From positions 992,001 to 1,056,000 of the forward strand of contig OZ036017.1 of the NCBI GenBank assembly GCA_964035015.1: DNA of 64,000 nucleotides. Reading direction: 5' to 3'. Each line of letters opens with the position of its first letter. Within the stretch, counting starts at the first letter, position 1. Below are positions 1-47,933 of this stretch, piece after piece. The notes under the pieces are model-generated. The model made no database searches and was not told the DNA's origin. It saw nothing but the letters and a program-made list of their open reading frames with translations. Made by a program: the position numbers and the translations under genes. Source of the stretch: Corallium rubrum. Its lineage: Eukaryota > Cnidaria > Anthozoa > Scleralcyonacea > Coralliidae.

Positions 1-398
1 TCTGAACTTAAGACTAAGTGGCGGAAAATGCCGGGAAAGATATTAAATCTAGTTTAGCTGCGAAAATCCTCTTATCATTATGCCTGGAGTTCAAAATACA
101 AGAGCTTTAATGCTGCATCCTATATAATAGTTACAAGGAAAGGTATAAAAGGCGCAATCGTGTGCTATGTATATTGCTAGCATATAAAAAATGTATTATA
201 GTAGGGCACATCTTGGTTAAATACGTTATACGAACCAGGTCATAGTAATTCATGAGGAAAACACAAAGAAAATCCATGTTTAATGAGTGCCTGTATATGT
301 CATACAGAATCCTCTTGATTTACATAAAATTTAGCTTTGATTTTCTCGACTTAGACAACGTTTTTTTAGGAAAATTAATACGCCAATTAACTTACCAA
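1..398. other. AT-rich spacer left of the satellite
   Basis: No gene is recognised here. A segment near 248-280 (ATGAGGAAAACACAAAG) resembles sequence beside a palindrome near 44555, so part of this stretch is probably old repeat. Confidence 0.4.
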
Positions 399-2560
399 AT
401 CGGACCGTTTACAGAATCTCCGTCTACAGTGCAGAAAATATTTGTTTGCAAATCAACGTGTCATTTGATCTGAGTCATCAAGCGCGCGGTCAGTGACGAT
501 GATATTAAAAAATATAAATAAATTACTTTGTTAACAGATAAACATTCGTTTCGTAGACTGTCCTATGCAGAATTTAACAAGGAATCTAATACCGTTTACA
601 GGATCTCCGTCTACCGCGCAGAAAATATTTTGTTGGCAAATCAATGTGTCATTTGATATGAGTCAACAAGCGCGCACTAGGTGACGATGATATTAAAAAA
701 TATAAATAAATTACGTTGTTTAGAGTTGAACATTCCTTTCGTAGATTGTTCTTTGCAGAATTTAACAAGGAATCTAATGCAGTTTACAGAATCTCCATCT
801 ACCGTGCGGAAAATATTTTGTTTCCAAATTAATGTGTCATTTGATGTAAGTCATCAAGCGCGCGCTAACTGACGATCATATTTAAAAATATAAATAAATT
901 ACTCTTCTGGCAGGTGAGCATTCGTTTCGTTGACTGTGCTATGCAGAATTTTACAAGGAATCCAATGCCGTTTACAGAATCTCCGTCTACATTGCAGAAA
1001 ATATTTTGTTGGCAAAATAATGTGTCATTTGATGTAAGTCAACAAGCGCGCGCTAGGTGACGATGATATTAAAAAATATAAATAAATTACGTTGTTTAGA
1101 GTTGAACATTCGTTTCGTAGACTGTCCTATGCATAATTTAACAAGGAATCTAATGCCGTTTACAGAATCTCCATCTACAGTACAGAAAATATTTTTTTGG
1201 CAAATCAATGTGTCATTTGATCTGAGTCATCATGCGCGCGCTAAGTGATATTCATATTAAAAAATATAAATAAATTACTTTGTTTACAGTTGAACATTTG
1301 TTTCGTCGACTGTCCTATGCAGAATTTTACAACGAATCTAATGCCGTTTACAGAATCTCCGTCTATTGCGCAGAAAATATTTTGTTTTCAAATCAACGTG
1401 TCATTTGATCTGAGTCAACAAGCGCGCGCTAAGTGACGATCATATTTAAAAATATAAATAAATTACTTTGTTTACAGTTGAACATTCGTTTCGTAGACTG
1501 TCCTATGCATAATTTAACAAGGAATCTAATACCGTTTACAGGATCTCCGTCTACCGTGCAGAAAATATTTTGTTTTCAAATCAAAGTGTCATTTGATCTG
1601 AGTCAACAAGCGCGCGCTAAGTGACGATCATATTTAAAAATATAAATAAATTACTTTATTTACAGTTGAACATTCGTTTCGTAGACAGTCCTATGCATAA
1701 TTTAACAAAGAATCTAATACCGTTTACAGGATCTCCGTCTACCGTGCAGAAAATATTTTGTTGGCAAATCAATGTGTCATTTCATATGAGTCAACAAGCG
1801 CGCGCTAACTGACGATGATATTAAAAAATATAAATAAATTACGTTGTTTAGAGTTGAACATTCGTTTCGTAGACTGTTCTATGCAGAATTTAACAAGGAA
1901 TCTAATGCCATTTACAGAATCTCCATCTACCGTGCAGAAAATATTTCGTTCTCAAATTAATGTGTCATTTGATCTGAGTCATGAAGCGCGCGCAAACTGA
2001 CGATCATATTTAAAAATATAAATAAATTACTTTGTTTACAGTTGAACATTCGTTTCGTAGACTGTCCTATGCAGAATTTTACAAGGAATCTACTGCCGTT
2101 TACAGAATCTCCATGTAGCATGTGGAAAATATTTTGTTTTCAAATTAATGTGTCATTTGATCTGACTCATCAAGCGCGCGCAAAGTGACGATCATATTTA
2201 AAAAATATAAATAAATTACTTTTTTTGCAGTTGAACATTCGTTTCGTAGACTGTCCTATGCAGAATTTTACAAGGAATCTAATGCCGTTTACAGAATCTC
2301 CGTCTATCGTGCAAAAAATATTTTGTTTGCAAATCAATGTGTCATTTGATCTGAGTCATCAAGGGCGCGCTAAGTAACGATCATATTAAAAAATATAAAT
2401 AAATTACTTTGTTTACAGTTGAACATTCGTTTCGTACACTGTCCTATGCGACATTTTACAAGGAATCTAATGTCGTTTACAGAATCTCCGTCTAGCGTGT
2501 TCAAAATATTTTGTTGGCAAATCAATATGTCATTTGATGTGAGTCAGCAAGCGCGCGTTA
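399..2560. repeat. 188-bp satellite array, about 11.5 copies
   Basis: A unit of 188-189 bp is repeated head to tail. The anchor ACGATGATATTAAAAAATAT or ACGATCATATTTAAAAATAT recurs near 497, 685, 873, 1061, 1249, 1437, 1625, 1814, 2002, 2191 and 2380. Other fixed blocks are CATTCGTTTCGTAGACTGTC, CAGAATCTCCGTCTAC and AAGCGCGCGCTAA. Copies differ by roughly 5-15 percent. Most units contain a 61-63 codon open frame, but 188 is not a multiple of three, so the frame shifts from unit to unit and a coding role is unlikely. A decayed copy lies at about 2620-2700. Confidence 0.95.
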
Positions 2561-3047
2561 CAAAATAGATGTTCAGGAAATTTAGAAAAATAATGGAAAT
2601 CACATATTTAATATCACTAGACGCAGAATTGTATAAGGAATCGAACGGTATATTTGGATTCGCTATCTACCGAGGAGAAAATTATTTAGATAGAGCGCGG
2701 CTTGTTTGTTATTAAATCTTAATAGATTGTTAATATGGAGTGAGTGATATTAAGTCTAGTAAAGCCTAGCATTCTTAAAACATAATTTTACTTGAAGAAA
2801 CGTGGTTTGTACTAACGTAAATGTCCTAAATTATCGACGGTGAATGATTATTTTGTGTTAAAGTTAGATTGAACGAGTTAAAAGAACTGCGAAACATTAG
2901 TCTTCGAAGCCAGACTGCTGTTCGGCTGCGCCCCCCTGGAAGCGCCATTGCGAAACATCGCTGAGCCGAATTGGCAGCTATCTTAATTGGCAGTGAATTG
3001 GCAGCTGGCGAATTGGCAGCTAACTTCACGGGGTTCAGTTCACGCCA

Positions 3048-3296
3048 GCAGCGGCCAGCCCAATCTCGTTCCCAGAGCCCACGTTCCCCTCACCCAGCGG
3101 GCGGGAAACGAGAGGCTATGGGATAATCCGTTCACGCCATCACAGGATTCCTGTTATCCGGAAGAAGAGTTATATAGAGTTCACTGTGTTCATCAGCCAA
3201 TGAAATATCGATGTGAAACGGATTATCCCAGAGTCTCTCGTTTCCCGGGTTGGGAACGTGGGCTCTGGGAACGAGATTGCGGCCAGCCAGAAATCA
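3048..3296. repeat. foldback element with AATCTCGTTCCCAGAGCCC arms
   Basis: The left arm from about 3060 (AATCTCGTTCCCAGAGCCCA, then GGGAAACGAGAG and GGATAATCCGTT) returns inverted up to about 3290. The interior, with GGATTCCTGTTATCC, is itself partly palindromic. No gene is present. Confidence 0.85.
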
Positions 3297-3430
3297 TAAC
3301 CGCGGCCCGCTAGTCAGGCAATACTTCATGTTAGGTCTACATAATAATTTGGCAGTAATTAGACTATTGTCGAGAATTTGAGATATGTTCATATGTTGAT
3401 ATTTTACTTTATGTATAAATACAATAATTA

Positions 3431-3535
3431 ACAATTAGACAACGAGTCCGAGTTGTCTATGAGCGAATAGTCAACGAAGGCGAAGCTTGAGTTGACTATT
3501 CGCGCATAGACAACAAGGACGAGTTGTCTAATTGT
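3431..3535. repeat. palindrome with tandem-GA signature
   Basis: ACAATTAGACAA pairs with TTGTCTAATTGT and GCGAATAGTCAA with TTGACTATTCGC. The unpaired blocks are CGAG (3443-3446) facing CGAG, CGAG facing CAAG, and at the centre CGAA (3475-3478) facing TGAG (3488-3491). The tip is GGC-GAA-GCT. Confidence 0.85.
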
Positions 3536-3863
3536 CTTAGTATACAACCCTGTACCTACTCTAAAAAATACAGTTTTTCTGGTGCAAACTGACGAAAATG
3601 TTGTGTTATTTAACCACTCGTGAGCGGCAAGTAAAAGCAGATTTAATTAATAAAATAGAGTACGGTTTAATTGTTCCTTACCTTTAATTTCCGTACGTCA
3701 AACGGACAGCTAGGTCTTTGGATCTTACCTAACCCACACCTCAAGCAACATGTCCTCTCACTTAGAATTCAGAATTATCCTGAATTGTCAAAGTGTCTAG
3801 AATTCAGGATTATCCTGAATCCTAGGGGATTGTTTTGTCCCACAACACCACATATGCGGTGTG

Positions 3864-4553
3864 TTAAGGTTACAGGATACCCTAGGAAGCCATCTCAAGA
3901 AATTTGTTGCCGCTCAATCAATTTTCCCCGATTTGTCTCAAATTTGCACGAAATGTAGTTAAGTATGTGGCAGTCACTATCGTATTATGCAGTAAATAAG
4001 AAATAAAATATTGTTGCAGATATACTCATCAGTTTAAAATCACAGTACCTTCGCGCCGCGGTTTAAGGCGATCTTTGGTTTTACCAAAAAGCTCTCAATT
4101 TACAATATTTACACTTCTTAATGTTTGTTCTAAAAAAGCGTGTTCGCATTTTTTTATTAATGTAGTGGTTTAGCAGCTAGGATATTTTATTTCTCGACCT
4201 ATGTTGTGGCACAAGCAATTGACGAATAGAAACTTGTAACTCAGGTAATTTTTACATAAATAAAACGCGCGAACACAGTTTTTTAGAACAAACATTGAGA
4301 AGTGTAAATATGATAAATTGAGAGCTTTTTGGTAAAACCAAAGACCGCCTTAAAACGCGGCGCGAAGGTACTGTGATTTTAAACTGATGAGTATATCTGC
4401 AACAATATTTTATTTCTTATTTATTGCATAATACGATAGTGTCCGTCACATACTTAACTACATTTATTGCAAATTTTAGACAAATCGGAAAAAAATTGAG
4501 CGAGCTGTAACAAATTTCTTGAAACAGCTTCCTAGGGTATCCTGTAACCTTAA
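3864..4553. mobile_element. 690-bp foldback MITE bounded by TTAA
   Basis: The outermost sequence TTAAGGTTACAGGATACCCT returns as its complement at 4534-4553. The arms stay similar for about 290 bp, including CTCATCAGTTTAAAATCACA and AAAAAGCTCTCAATTTA. There is no coding interior. The TTAA edges fit a TTAA or TAA target duplication, so a piggyBac-like or Harbinger-like origin cannot be separated here. Confidence 0.85.
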
Positions 4554-4619
4554 ACTAAAAAGCACATAACTAATGGTCCAGTAAGAGTGTGGAACTAGTC
4601 GGAGTGTAGTCTGAAAGCT

Positions 4620-4760
4620 GGAGCTTCTTGTCGGGAGTACTTAGGTTTAGGATTGCCGAGGAGTTGTAGTTATAGGGTTAAGATTGCCAGGGTACTGTGA
4701 TTAGGTTTAGGGTCAGGATTAGAGGTAGAGTTAGGATTAGGGTTGGGTATCAGCCATTAG
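4620..4760. repeat. degenerate TTAGGG-like tract
   Basis: Irregular runs of TAGGTTTAGG, TAGGGTTA and GGATTAGGGTTGGG resemble decayed telomere-like repeat but have no fixed period. Confidence 0.35.
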
Positions 4761-4854
4761 AATTCAGGATAATTCTGTGAGAAATTGCACAATATATCTC
4801 TCGTACCAGCAAGGCCTCTTTAAGGATTTTCCCGGATGGCGTTCACAAAAAGGG

Positions 4855-4985
4855 ACTTTTTTAGGGGGTCCGGGGGCATGCCCCCGAAATTTTTGAAATC
4901 CAGAGTCTCGGAAATGCTAACCTGAGTGCCAGGCTCTCTTGGGGTTTGGGCACTGACTCTCAGGTTACGGAAATGCCATTTCCTG
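4855..4985. repeat. dispersed repeat with GGGGGCATGCCCCC core
   Basis: The block GGGGGCATGCCCCCGAAATT followed by TTTGAAATCCAGAGTCTC recurs in altered form near 10264-10320 and, inverted, near 48685-48760. Confidence 0.6.
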
Positions 4986-7900
4986 CATTCTGATGGGCGA
5001 TTCTTAAGAACACTGAAGGTCATAAAATGTCATGAAAAACTAGTTAAAATACAACACATTTCTGACTGTTTCGCTTTGTGTCAGAACTCATCAGCATGTT
5101 CACTTTCAAATATAATATGGAAAATGTTGTGAGGAACTATAAAAAGAATTTTCGTCACCACATGCACCTTATCAAAATAAAAAATATTTAACTATATGAA
5201 GATTTGTCTATACCTGAAACTAAGTGACTTGCTATGGGGGCCTAATCCCCCAGTTATATAGTTAAAAGAGGCCTTGCGTACCAGGCTTTTCCGTCTTAAT
5301 TAAAATGCGCAGCTTCTGTCTACAGTCACAGCCGACTATGGCTTTCATAATCTTGCTTCTAGCATCATTCGTTTTCTCCCAGTCGGACGCGTGTAATAAT
5401 AGTTTCCTGGACTGCTCTCTGAGTTGCGATTCAGGACTATGGTGCGACTCGGCGTGGACTGGCAAACACTGTGAACAGACTGAACAGCTCGAAATTCTCC
5501 CGACAAGCCTCCACTCGGGTTATCACAAAACTTTCGTTTAGACATTATCTGCGCAAGATTGACTAAACTCAGACTAGGATTGGACTCCACTGGATTAGGA
5601 CTGGACTGGATTAGAACGAGACTGGGCTGAACTGGGACTAGACTAGACTGTAGTGTGGAGTAGACTGGACTACAGCCGGTGCGTCCTGGGGTTGACTGCC
5701 TATCTTCGTCGACGGAAAATGGCACTTGTTTGTCGCCCAAATGGTCAACAGTTGCTCCTTGCATTACTGGGACTCGAACAGTGATATATTTCGTGCGGAG
5801 TCCGAGTTTCCATGGTGGTCCTTATATACTTACGCTCAAATAGTAGTCTCGTTGTTCGCGCATAACCCGACCATACGCATCGCAAACGCGGCACATTTCT
5901 TCTCTACATGATCGGAAATGTATAGAGTGCTGCACCAGTGAACTGCAGCAAGGCCGGTAGGGAATTAAGTAAAAGACTAGGAAAACCTAAGAGGTAATCG
6001 AGTGGTATTCACATCGCTTACTCCACCACGCTTGGCAAAAATGATAGCGAAATCGCCAATATGCAGTCATTGCGTTCAGCGGTATTCCCCCAAAAAATAA
6101 ACAAAATGGCCGCGAGATTGCATTTTGAATTTCAAATTATTGTTTCGTTGTACAGTAACTGCGTGAAACAAGGATTTGCTCTGTTGTGCAATTGTGTATA
6201 AAATGATTTGGTAATACTTGGGTAGTTTTAGTACCATGTTTTATTTGATTATAAAGGAATATGTCGCTATAAATAGCAAGCTTTTTTCAAGCCGAAATAA
6301 TCCACAACTAAAGACTTGTGCCAAGAGGGTATTAAATACTATGAGTTTCGGCATTGTGGCAATCTCTTTGTTTTCACAACATCAACAATGGGAGCGTATT
6401 TGACCAGTGAAAAAGTTGTATGGATATACAGTGTCAGGGTTCTCAAAAAATAGAAAATGAATGTTTTATACAGCATAACCTGAAAGCCCTGAGGCAAAAA
6501 CCTTGGCTTCACATAAACCAAATTCTCCCAATGAACTCCATCTTTATGTTTGCTTTAGGCTGTGTAACTATGTGAACATGATCACCCATTTAAATGGCAT
6601 TTTCTATTTCTTATTAAATAAACAGCAACCTATTAATATAGTCATCCCTGTGGTAGGGTAAACAATTGAAATGACAATTGCCATGAAAATTGATGAAATT
6701 CATCTTTAAATTTTCTTTAATTTCAATGTGTAAACACAGGAAATAATTGAGTATTTACACATTCACTACACAAATTCAAACAAATGATACAAAAGAAAGA
6801 TAATGAATTTATTATTGTCCAATTACTTAAAAATAACTGTAGTAACATACAGTATACAGTAAGTGATATGTAAATAAAACTCTGATTTAGTGTACTTAAA
6901 TTAAAGATTAAGCTTTCATAACATTTATCAGAACCGACAGTTTTCAGAAAGCAATATCATTAATAATTGTAGACAGTGCTCTGATGTGGCTTTTAAAATA
7001 CCAGAATCCAGCTCTGCCTCCTCTGCAAGAGAGAAAAGAGATGGGCTGTCATTCACCGTCGTTACTTAGTAACAGATATATTTCCCTGTAGCACTATAAA
7101 CACAGGTAAATTATGATTAAAAATAATCCCTGCACTGAGGTACATGTACATGAAACCAGCTGTGCATATTTTTAGGTAAATAAAAATAAATAGAGATACA
7201 GTACATGTACTGTAAGTATATGGAGCTACAGGTTACATCTTCAGAAAGTAATACAGTGTGTCAGAAGAGTCATGTTTCAATAAGGGTGTCACAATAAAGC
7301 TATTAGCTGTTATTTATACCATCGGTTAATAATAAAAAAGCAAACACAGCTATGTCGTACACTAAATATAGGCAAATTGTTTAAGGCAATAATATATAAG
7401 AGCTGTGCATCTTTGCAGGAAAATATTAAAACACAGCTTTATGTACATCAGTATAAACTATAAAAAGAAGTACTGTATTGTAGGAGTTGATAGTGCTTAA
7501 TATATAGCTCTACAACACTAGACTGAGATAACAAATCAAAAGTAAGTGAACTGAAATCTACATTTTGAGAAAGTAACATGATATGTAAACACAGCTCTCA
7601 TTAATTGGATTTTAAAAACTGCATGAAGTGAAATAATACAATACATAAACACAATGCTATATGAAAAATATTAGAACAAATAAGCAATAACTATACTCCG
7701 TCATTTACTCTTCCTACTTTTCAAAACAATTAAATCCATCAAGTCTATATACATGCAAACCTTTCAACAGCAGTTCAAATGTTTCACTGCCTAATTAGTT
7801 AAATACTCAGACTACTCTTCAAATATATCACCATTCTTACCTTATAATTTCTCGTTCCAGTCACCAAAACACAAGTTGGATTTCTGTATTTCTCCTGGTC

Positions 7901-8560
7901 TTTTGAAATTTATTTTCAATATGCCATTCCAGGCGTTTTCCCGAATTCCCTTCATATATTGCACCAACAAGATAAAGTCCTTGAAAAGTAGCATTCTTCG
8001 ACATCTCAAACGCACGCATCACTCCAACGCTTCAAACAAACTTGCAACGAGCAAATTCGATAAACAAAAAACATACGATTCTAAGTTAACAATTTGGCTT
8101 TCCGATAGCCGAAAAATAAATATCCGATCTATCACAAACAAAAATTCTATACAAGGGAAAAAGTGAACATTTTCTGTTGTCGGAGCCAAAACGCCATTTT
8201 GGTAAAAATGCTCACAAAGATCAAGTCACGATCGCGCGAGAACAGAGATCGCCATGGCAATCTTGGTACCATTGTGATCCTCTTGACGTCCCCTACTAAC
8301 CCCCCAAATATTGAATTAAACATAGGAAACCCAAGCTCATTAACGCCCTTGAAAGACAGCGCATTTTCTCAAATTTAAATTCGTTACCAGACTCCTCAAA
8401 AACGCTGACGCCTGCGAAAAAAATGTGGACACATGCAACATGCAATTTCCCGCGCATTTATGCCAAGCGTGCACTTCCGTCTACGGGCCTTGGAGTATAC
8501 TTTCGGTTTCGTTCACCAACCGGCCGAACGCGTCGAAGGTTTTGGATTGCGCGCCTAGAC
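4986..8560. other. gene-poor spacer
   Basis: No exon is recognised. Near 5550-5680 there is a degenerate GACTGGACT-type repeat. From 6600 to 7850 the DNA is strongly AT-rich with loosely repeated AACACAGCT and GTACATGTAC words. At 5305-5541 a short frame with a hydrophobic start and several cysteines is probably chance. Confidence 0.5.
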
Positions 8561-8600
8561 AAATCCATCGCCGGTCGTCTTTCAAAATGACAGTGTTCTA

Positions 8601-9023
8601 ATGGCTTTTACTGCAGGCTACTGCCACGAGGGAGTCGAAGCTATAGGCATTGCCTATGCATCTCACTGGAAGGGCCCTTACACCATCAAAACGCTAGATC
8701 CTAGCTATATTTCCGAAACCCAGTTTTTGCCTGAGTCGCAACCAGTACGAGGATCCATTTCTGTAGAAAAGTTTTCGGGCATGTGTCCAACTGGAGTGTT
8801 TAACTCCAAGTACGCATACTCCGTGGATGGTCGACGCTGGACAGTTTCACCGACAGATCCTTATATCTATTTTGTCAATTACGAGGACGGGTCCGAGCGC
8901 GTTTTTATCCGCGGTGAAAGACCTCAGTTGTTGTCCAACAATGAAGGCAAAGCCATTTACTTGTTCAATGGTGTCCAACCCATTGTCGGGCATGCGTATA
9001 CTCTGGCAAGGCCGTTGGTTTAA
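8601..9023 (+). pseudogene. GH43-like glycosidase C-terminal fragment, broken
   Basis: The reading frame (about 140 codons) looks like the C-terminal part of the five-bladed propeller glycosidases around family GH43. Recognisable phrases in order are GIAYASHWKGPYT, YAYSVDGRRWTVSP, YEDGSERVFIRGERPQLL and YLFNGV. RERPQ-like and LFNGV segments late in the chain are common in this group. An AG acceptor at 8616 suggests that this is a last exon. The family's EDPF signature is not in this frame: EDPFL reads at 8749-8763 in a shifted frame and is followed by a stop, and about a dozen expected residues before the CPTGVFNSKYAYS segment are missing. I read it as a decayed exon, although two compensating changes could keep it open. 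No upstream exon was found. Confidence 0.6.
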
Positions 9024-9817
9024 GCTGGTCATGTCATTAGTGTGGTACTGCACGGGCCGTATCAGTATTAAATTTAAGTGAAAAGCATTAACTGCTATTC
9101 CCTACTATAATAATACCAATATACCAAAAAATCCCGAAAGTAGCGCCCCTCCCCGAAACAGAAAGTAGCGGCTCTTAGTAGCGCGCTTCCGCGTGATACA
9201 GTGAATACTTGTATCATCCCCTTACACAACTGATTTTTCAGATTTTCAAGTTGCACAAAAAGTTGGTTTAGTACCTACTTTCGCAACAAATTTCTACAAA
9301 TTCCATCGCCACAGTTAGATCATGACTGCAACTTGTGTTTACAAGGCGAGTTGTTTAAAAGATGGCAGACGCTGGAAAGTAATTATTAAACTGAGATGAA
9401 GTTGGAAATAATGAATCGAGTTACCAAAGCTTTCTTCGACTTCCCAAGTTTCGATTTTTTACCTTCCAATTTCATAATTATTAATTAAGGACAGAATTAG
9501 GAACGCTTTTCCGTTACTCGCCATGTTGGATTATCATTTGCAACTCGCAGAATTTTTTGTGCAATTTTTGTGACATCGTCGAGTACAACACGTATATTTC
9601 TTTATTTCTTTTGCGATGCATGTTGCACAAGAAAATTAAAATCTACGTGTAACCAATCATGTAACAGGGCCAGTTTACCGATCGAAATCGGTAACGCGCG
9701 CCCAGGAAAACGTTCACTGGACTGGGTACTAATTGCGAGATTCCGCGGGAAACGGCGAGAAGCGGATTCAGGTTACATTTTAAGAAGTTACAGTATATTA
9801 TCTCAGTGATATCTCAA
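9024..9817. other. spacer and presumed GEMIN4 promoter region
   Basis: This is the interval between the glycosidase fragment and the GEMIN4 start codon. No TATA box or other convincing promoter element was seen. A CCAATCA word occurs near 9653. Confidence 0.4.
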
Positions 9818-45284
<35,467 letters not shown>

Positions 45285-45329
45285 ATTGAATAAATTGAGT
45301 TATCATGCAGAAGCATAATGAAGTGTCGA

Positions 45330-45830
45330 TTTTAGGCCACGTTCACACTATACCACATAGGCCTTTAGCCTTTTGTGTCGGTGTGAGAGCCATGAGCGAC
45401 CCCGGTTATGCAGCCTTACGGATCTCCAGGGATGAATGAACCCCTAAATTTAACTAATCTAAAATAACAAAGGATAGCTTACCCCTGCTTACCCCAACAC
45501 CATCCCTAACCCTAACCGTAACCCTAATACAAAATTTCTAATTCAACTCTAAAGGGTGACTGATAACTAGGATAGAAATGTGGAATGACGTGTGGGTCAC
45601 CCAGCACTGGGGTCATTCATCCCTACGACACCGGCACGAAAACCTATCTGGAGCAGCAGTTTTGTTTGTGGACAGAAGGCCTATAGTAGTTTTCGTACCG
45701 GCACGAAAGCAGCCTTACTTGTTTGATCGTTGATTGTAAAAAAGCTGGATAGAAAACTGGTGATTACACGGAGCAGTCGAAGCCTGCTGATTGGCCAAAT
45801 CACAGTTCATTGCGAATAAAACCCCTAAGA
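45330..45830. other. spacer after GEMIN4
   Basis: No gene. A short telomere-like stretch (CCCTAACCCTAACCGTAACC) lies at 45512-45534. AGGCCACGTTCACACTA at 45334 looks like a MITE end. Confidence 0.4.
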
Positions 45831-45832
45831 CC

Positions 45833-46139
45833 ATAGTTAATAGAAAATATACATGGTTTGGAAACCCAGCAAACTTCAAAGTGGTTAACAATCAAGCTAC
45901 GATTCATGTCGAAAGGTACATGAAGGTGCCAAATCCTTTGTTTTAGGTTTATTAATATTTAAACAGTACGGTTGAGTGATTGAACCCAAACGTTGCTATT
46001 GGATGATTGATTGCTTCATACGGAAAACACAATATGTTCAGTAACCGGGGAAGTGCAAAAATTGCCATAAACCTGAACAAAAACATAAAACAATGACTTT
46101 TGTTGAGCTTCCAAACCATGTATATTTTCTATTAAGTAT
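45833..46139. mobile_element. MITE family A, copy 5
   Basis: CATAGTTAATAGAAAATATA with CATGGTTTGGAAAC is matched by the inverted CTTCCAAACCATGTATATTT and CTATTAAGTATG. The interior shares GAGTGATTGAACCCAAACGT with the copy at 35440. Confidence 0.9.
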
Positions 46140-46290
46140 GCACAGGCCTTCGCAGGAATTGAACCCATGACCTTGCCGATTCTAGTGCAATATGCTCTAA
46201 CACTGAGCCAGAGAGGCCGTTGCCGAGAGCTTGATCGCGAGTTCTGTATACATTGAGGTGGTAATGCCAGGAGAGAATTGGGTTTATTAG
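46140..46290 (-). mobile_element. tRNA-derived SINE
   Basis: On the minus strand TGGCTCAGTGTTAGAGCAT (A box) and GGGTTCAATTCC (B box) are spaced about 35 nt apart, with the pair AGGCC / GGCCT closing a stem. The anticodon region does not fold well, so it is not called as a tRNA gene. Confidence 0.65.
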
Positions 46291-46612
46291 AAGTAATATT
46301 GGGCATTTCATTCGATTACTCGATTACATAGCATGTTCTAGGGATTTTTGGTGAAGGAAAATTAGAGTGTAGAATATATACATTTTAAGACCAAACCGGG
46401 AAGACCAACTACACAGGCCAACTACAAATGCCCGTATTACTTCTAATTAGCTTAAATAATAGACGTGTTTAATGTTTGACATGAAACTTCTAACCGCAAA
46501 CGTCTAACTGCGGTTTGCAGTTTGCGGTTATAAAAAAGAACGTCAATCTAAAACTCTCTAATAAGTATAGGTAATCATATGATAGCGAGTACAATTAAGG
46601 ATTTACACTAAA

Positions 46613-46687
46613 GTGATATTTGGAAATTTTGCCAAAATTGCACGAGCCGTTAGGCGAGTGCAATTTAGCATAATTTTCAAATATCAC
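46613..46687. repeat. palindrome with tandem-GA signature
   Basis: GTGATATTTGGAAATTTTG and AAATTGCA pair with their complements. The tip is CGAG-CC-GTTA-GG-CGAG at 46643-46658. Confidence 0.88.
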
Positions 46688-46707
46688 GAGTATTTAAAAC
46701 TATTATA

Positions 46708-46728
46708 AATAATAATAATAATAATAAC

Positions 46729-46775
<47 letters not shown>
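46708..46775. repeat. (AAT)n at the LINE 3' end
   Basis: A trinucleotide run at the 3' end of the minus-strand LINE that follows, so most likely its tail. Confidence 0.9.
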
Positions 46776-46777
<2 letters not shown>

Positions 46778-47670
46778 GAAACTTTATTTATTTATGATTT
46801 ACGTATACTACAATGATAAACCTCTCTTTTACAGGTAGTTTACCAATGTCTACTTGAATTAACACTATATGGTATAAAAATATTAGTGTGACATTAAAGT
46901 CGGGTTATCCCATTCTTTGTTACCTTTACAAAATATATAGTAAGAGGTCCTTATGCAAGTGTTCATAATTTTCTGAGTATAGTACTTTCTACATCGTTCG
47001 TCAAATTTCAGGTCTTTCAGCATTTCAATAAAGTCTATAGATGACTGATTAAAAACTCCAAGCGAACTGATAGATAAATTTATAAATTTCACTTTTTCAT
47101 AATTTTTGTGCTGTTCGTTAATAAGTTCTAGATATTTTTGTCTCTTACGGGTTGCATTAGTAAGAAGATTAGATTCAAATCCAACAATCAGTTCGAGTAT
47201 GTAGATGTATTTGTTTTCGATTGTTATCAGAAGATCAGGGCGTAACTTATCTCTGGTGATAACAGATGGACTGATGAAGCCAGGTAGGTCAGCATAAAGG
47301 TTAATACAGTGTTGTACGGATTTAAGAGAGGTTGCAATGAAATTAAGAACGGATCGTGTCGCCACGTAAAACGTCCTTCGTTTAGGTATGTCTTGCATCC
47401 ATTGACGACGTGGAGCAAGGTTTCGGGTTCCAAGCAGAAAGAGCAGTCGGATGTTGGTGATAATCCCCATTTCAACAGATTTTTGCGAGTTGGGAGCGTA
47501 TTATTTATGTACCGGATGGTGAAGTTAAAGATATTCTTAGAAAGTTTGTTTTGGACCGAGGACCATATAGAGTTGAGCGAGAGTGTAGAGTATTTGATGA
47601 CATTGGAGAAGAATGAACCTTGTGAAATGAGGTGATTTTGAAGCCTTTTTTCATTTTCTTTCCTGATAGT

Positions 47671-47676
<6 letters not shown>
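46776..47676 (-). mobile_element. LINE 3' fragment (copy 1)
   Basis: The minus strand encodes the C-terminal part of a non-LTR retrotransposon polyprotein. A zinc-knuckle-like CSFCLEPETLLHVVNGC (C-x2-C-x7-H-x4-C) is in one frame (47227-47475). The following part is in another (46883-47470): KLRPDLLITIENKYIYILEL, resembling a PD-(D/E)xK-type end domain, then KNYEKVKFINLSISSLGVF and the end KEWDNPTLMSH. The frame change near 47350 marks it as dead. The reverse transcriptase is missing. The family is not assigned. Confidence 0.75.

Positions 47677-47722
<46 letters not shown>
47677..47722. repeat. (TAA)n at the 5' break of LINE copy 1
   Basis: About 15 TAA units lie where the LINE fragment is truncated. 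Confidence 0.9.
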
Positions 47723-47724
<2 letters not shown>

Positions 47725-47933
47725 GTTAATTTATTATAAATGTGTCAAACGAGGAAGTATTAATTAAAATGTCGACGTAAACATGTGAATGTCATAGTTA
47801 TAAATAAAACACCGCAGGACGGATGTCTTAAAAATGCTTATCAAGTTCTTATATTGTGCTTGTGCATTCAGGAAGCCAGGGTTAAATGAGAGCAAAAGAA
47901 TGGATACTTTGAATGGAAATCTATACACATACA

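Noticed and set aside
681-2000. Family of small proteins encoded by the satellite
   Set aside because: The period is not a multiple of three, start codons vary, and the frame similarity follows from DNA similarity.
5305-5541. Small secreted cysteine-containing peptide
   Set aside because: A hydrophobic start (MAFIILLLASFVFS) and six cysteines are visible, but the flank is a degenerate GACTGGACT repeat that generates TGY codons, and there is no family match, so I do not call a gene.
45512-45534. Telomere or subtelomere
   Set aside because: Only three to four imperfect CCCTAA units inside ordinary spacer.
46140-46230. tRNA gene on the minus strand
   Set aside because: A and B boxes are present, but the anticodon arm does not form; it is a SINE-like copy.
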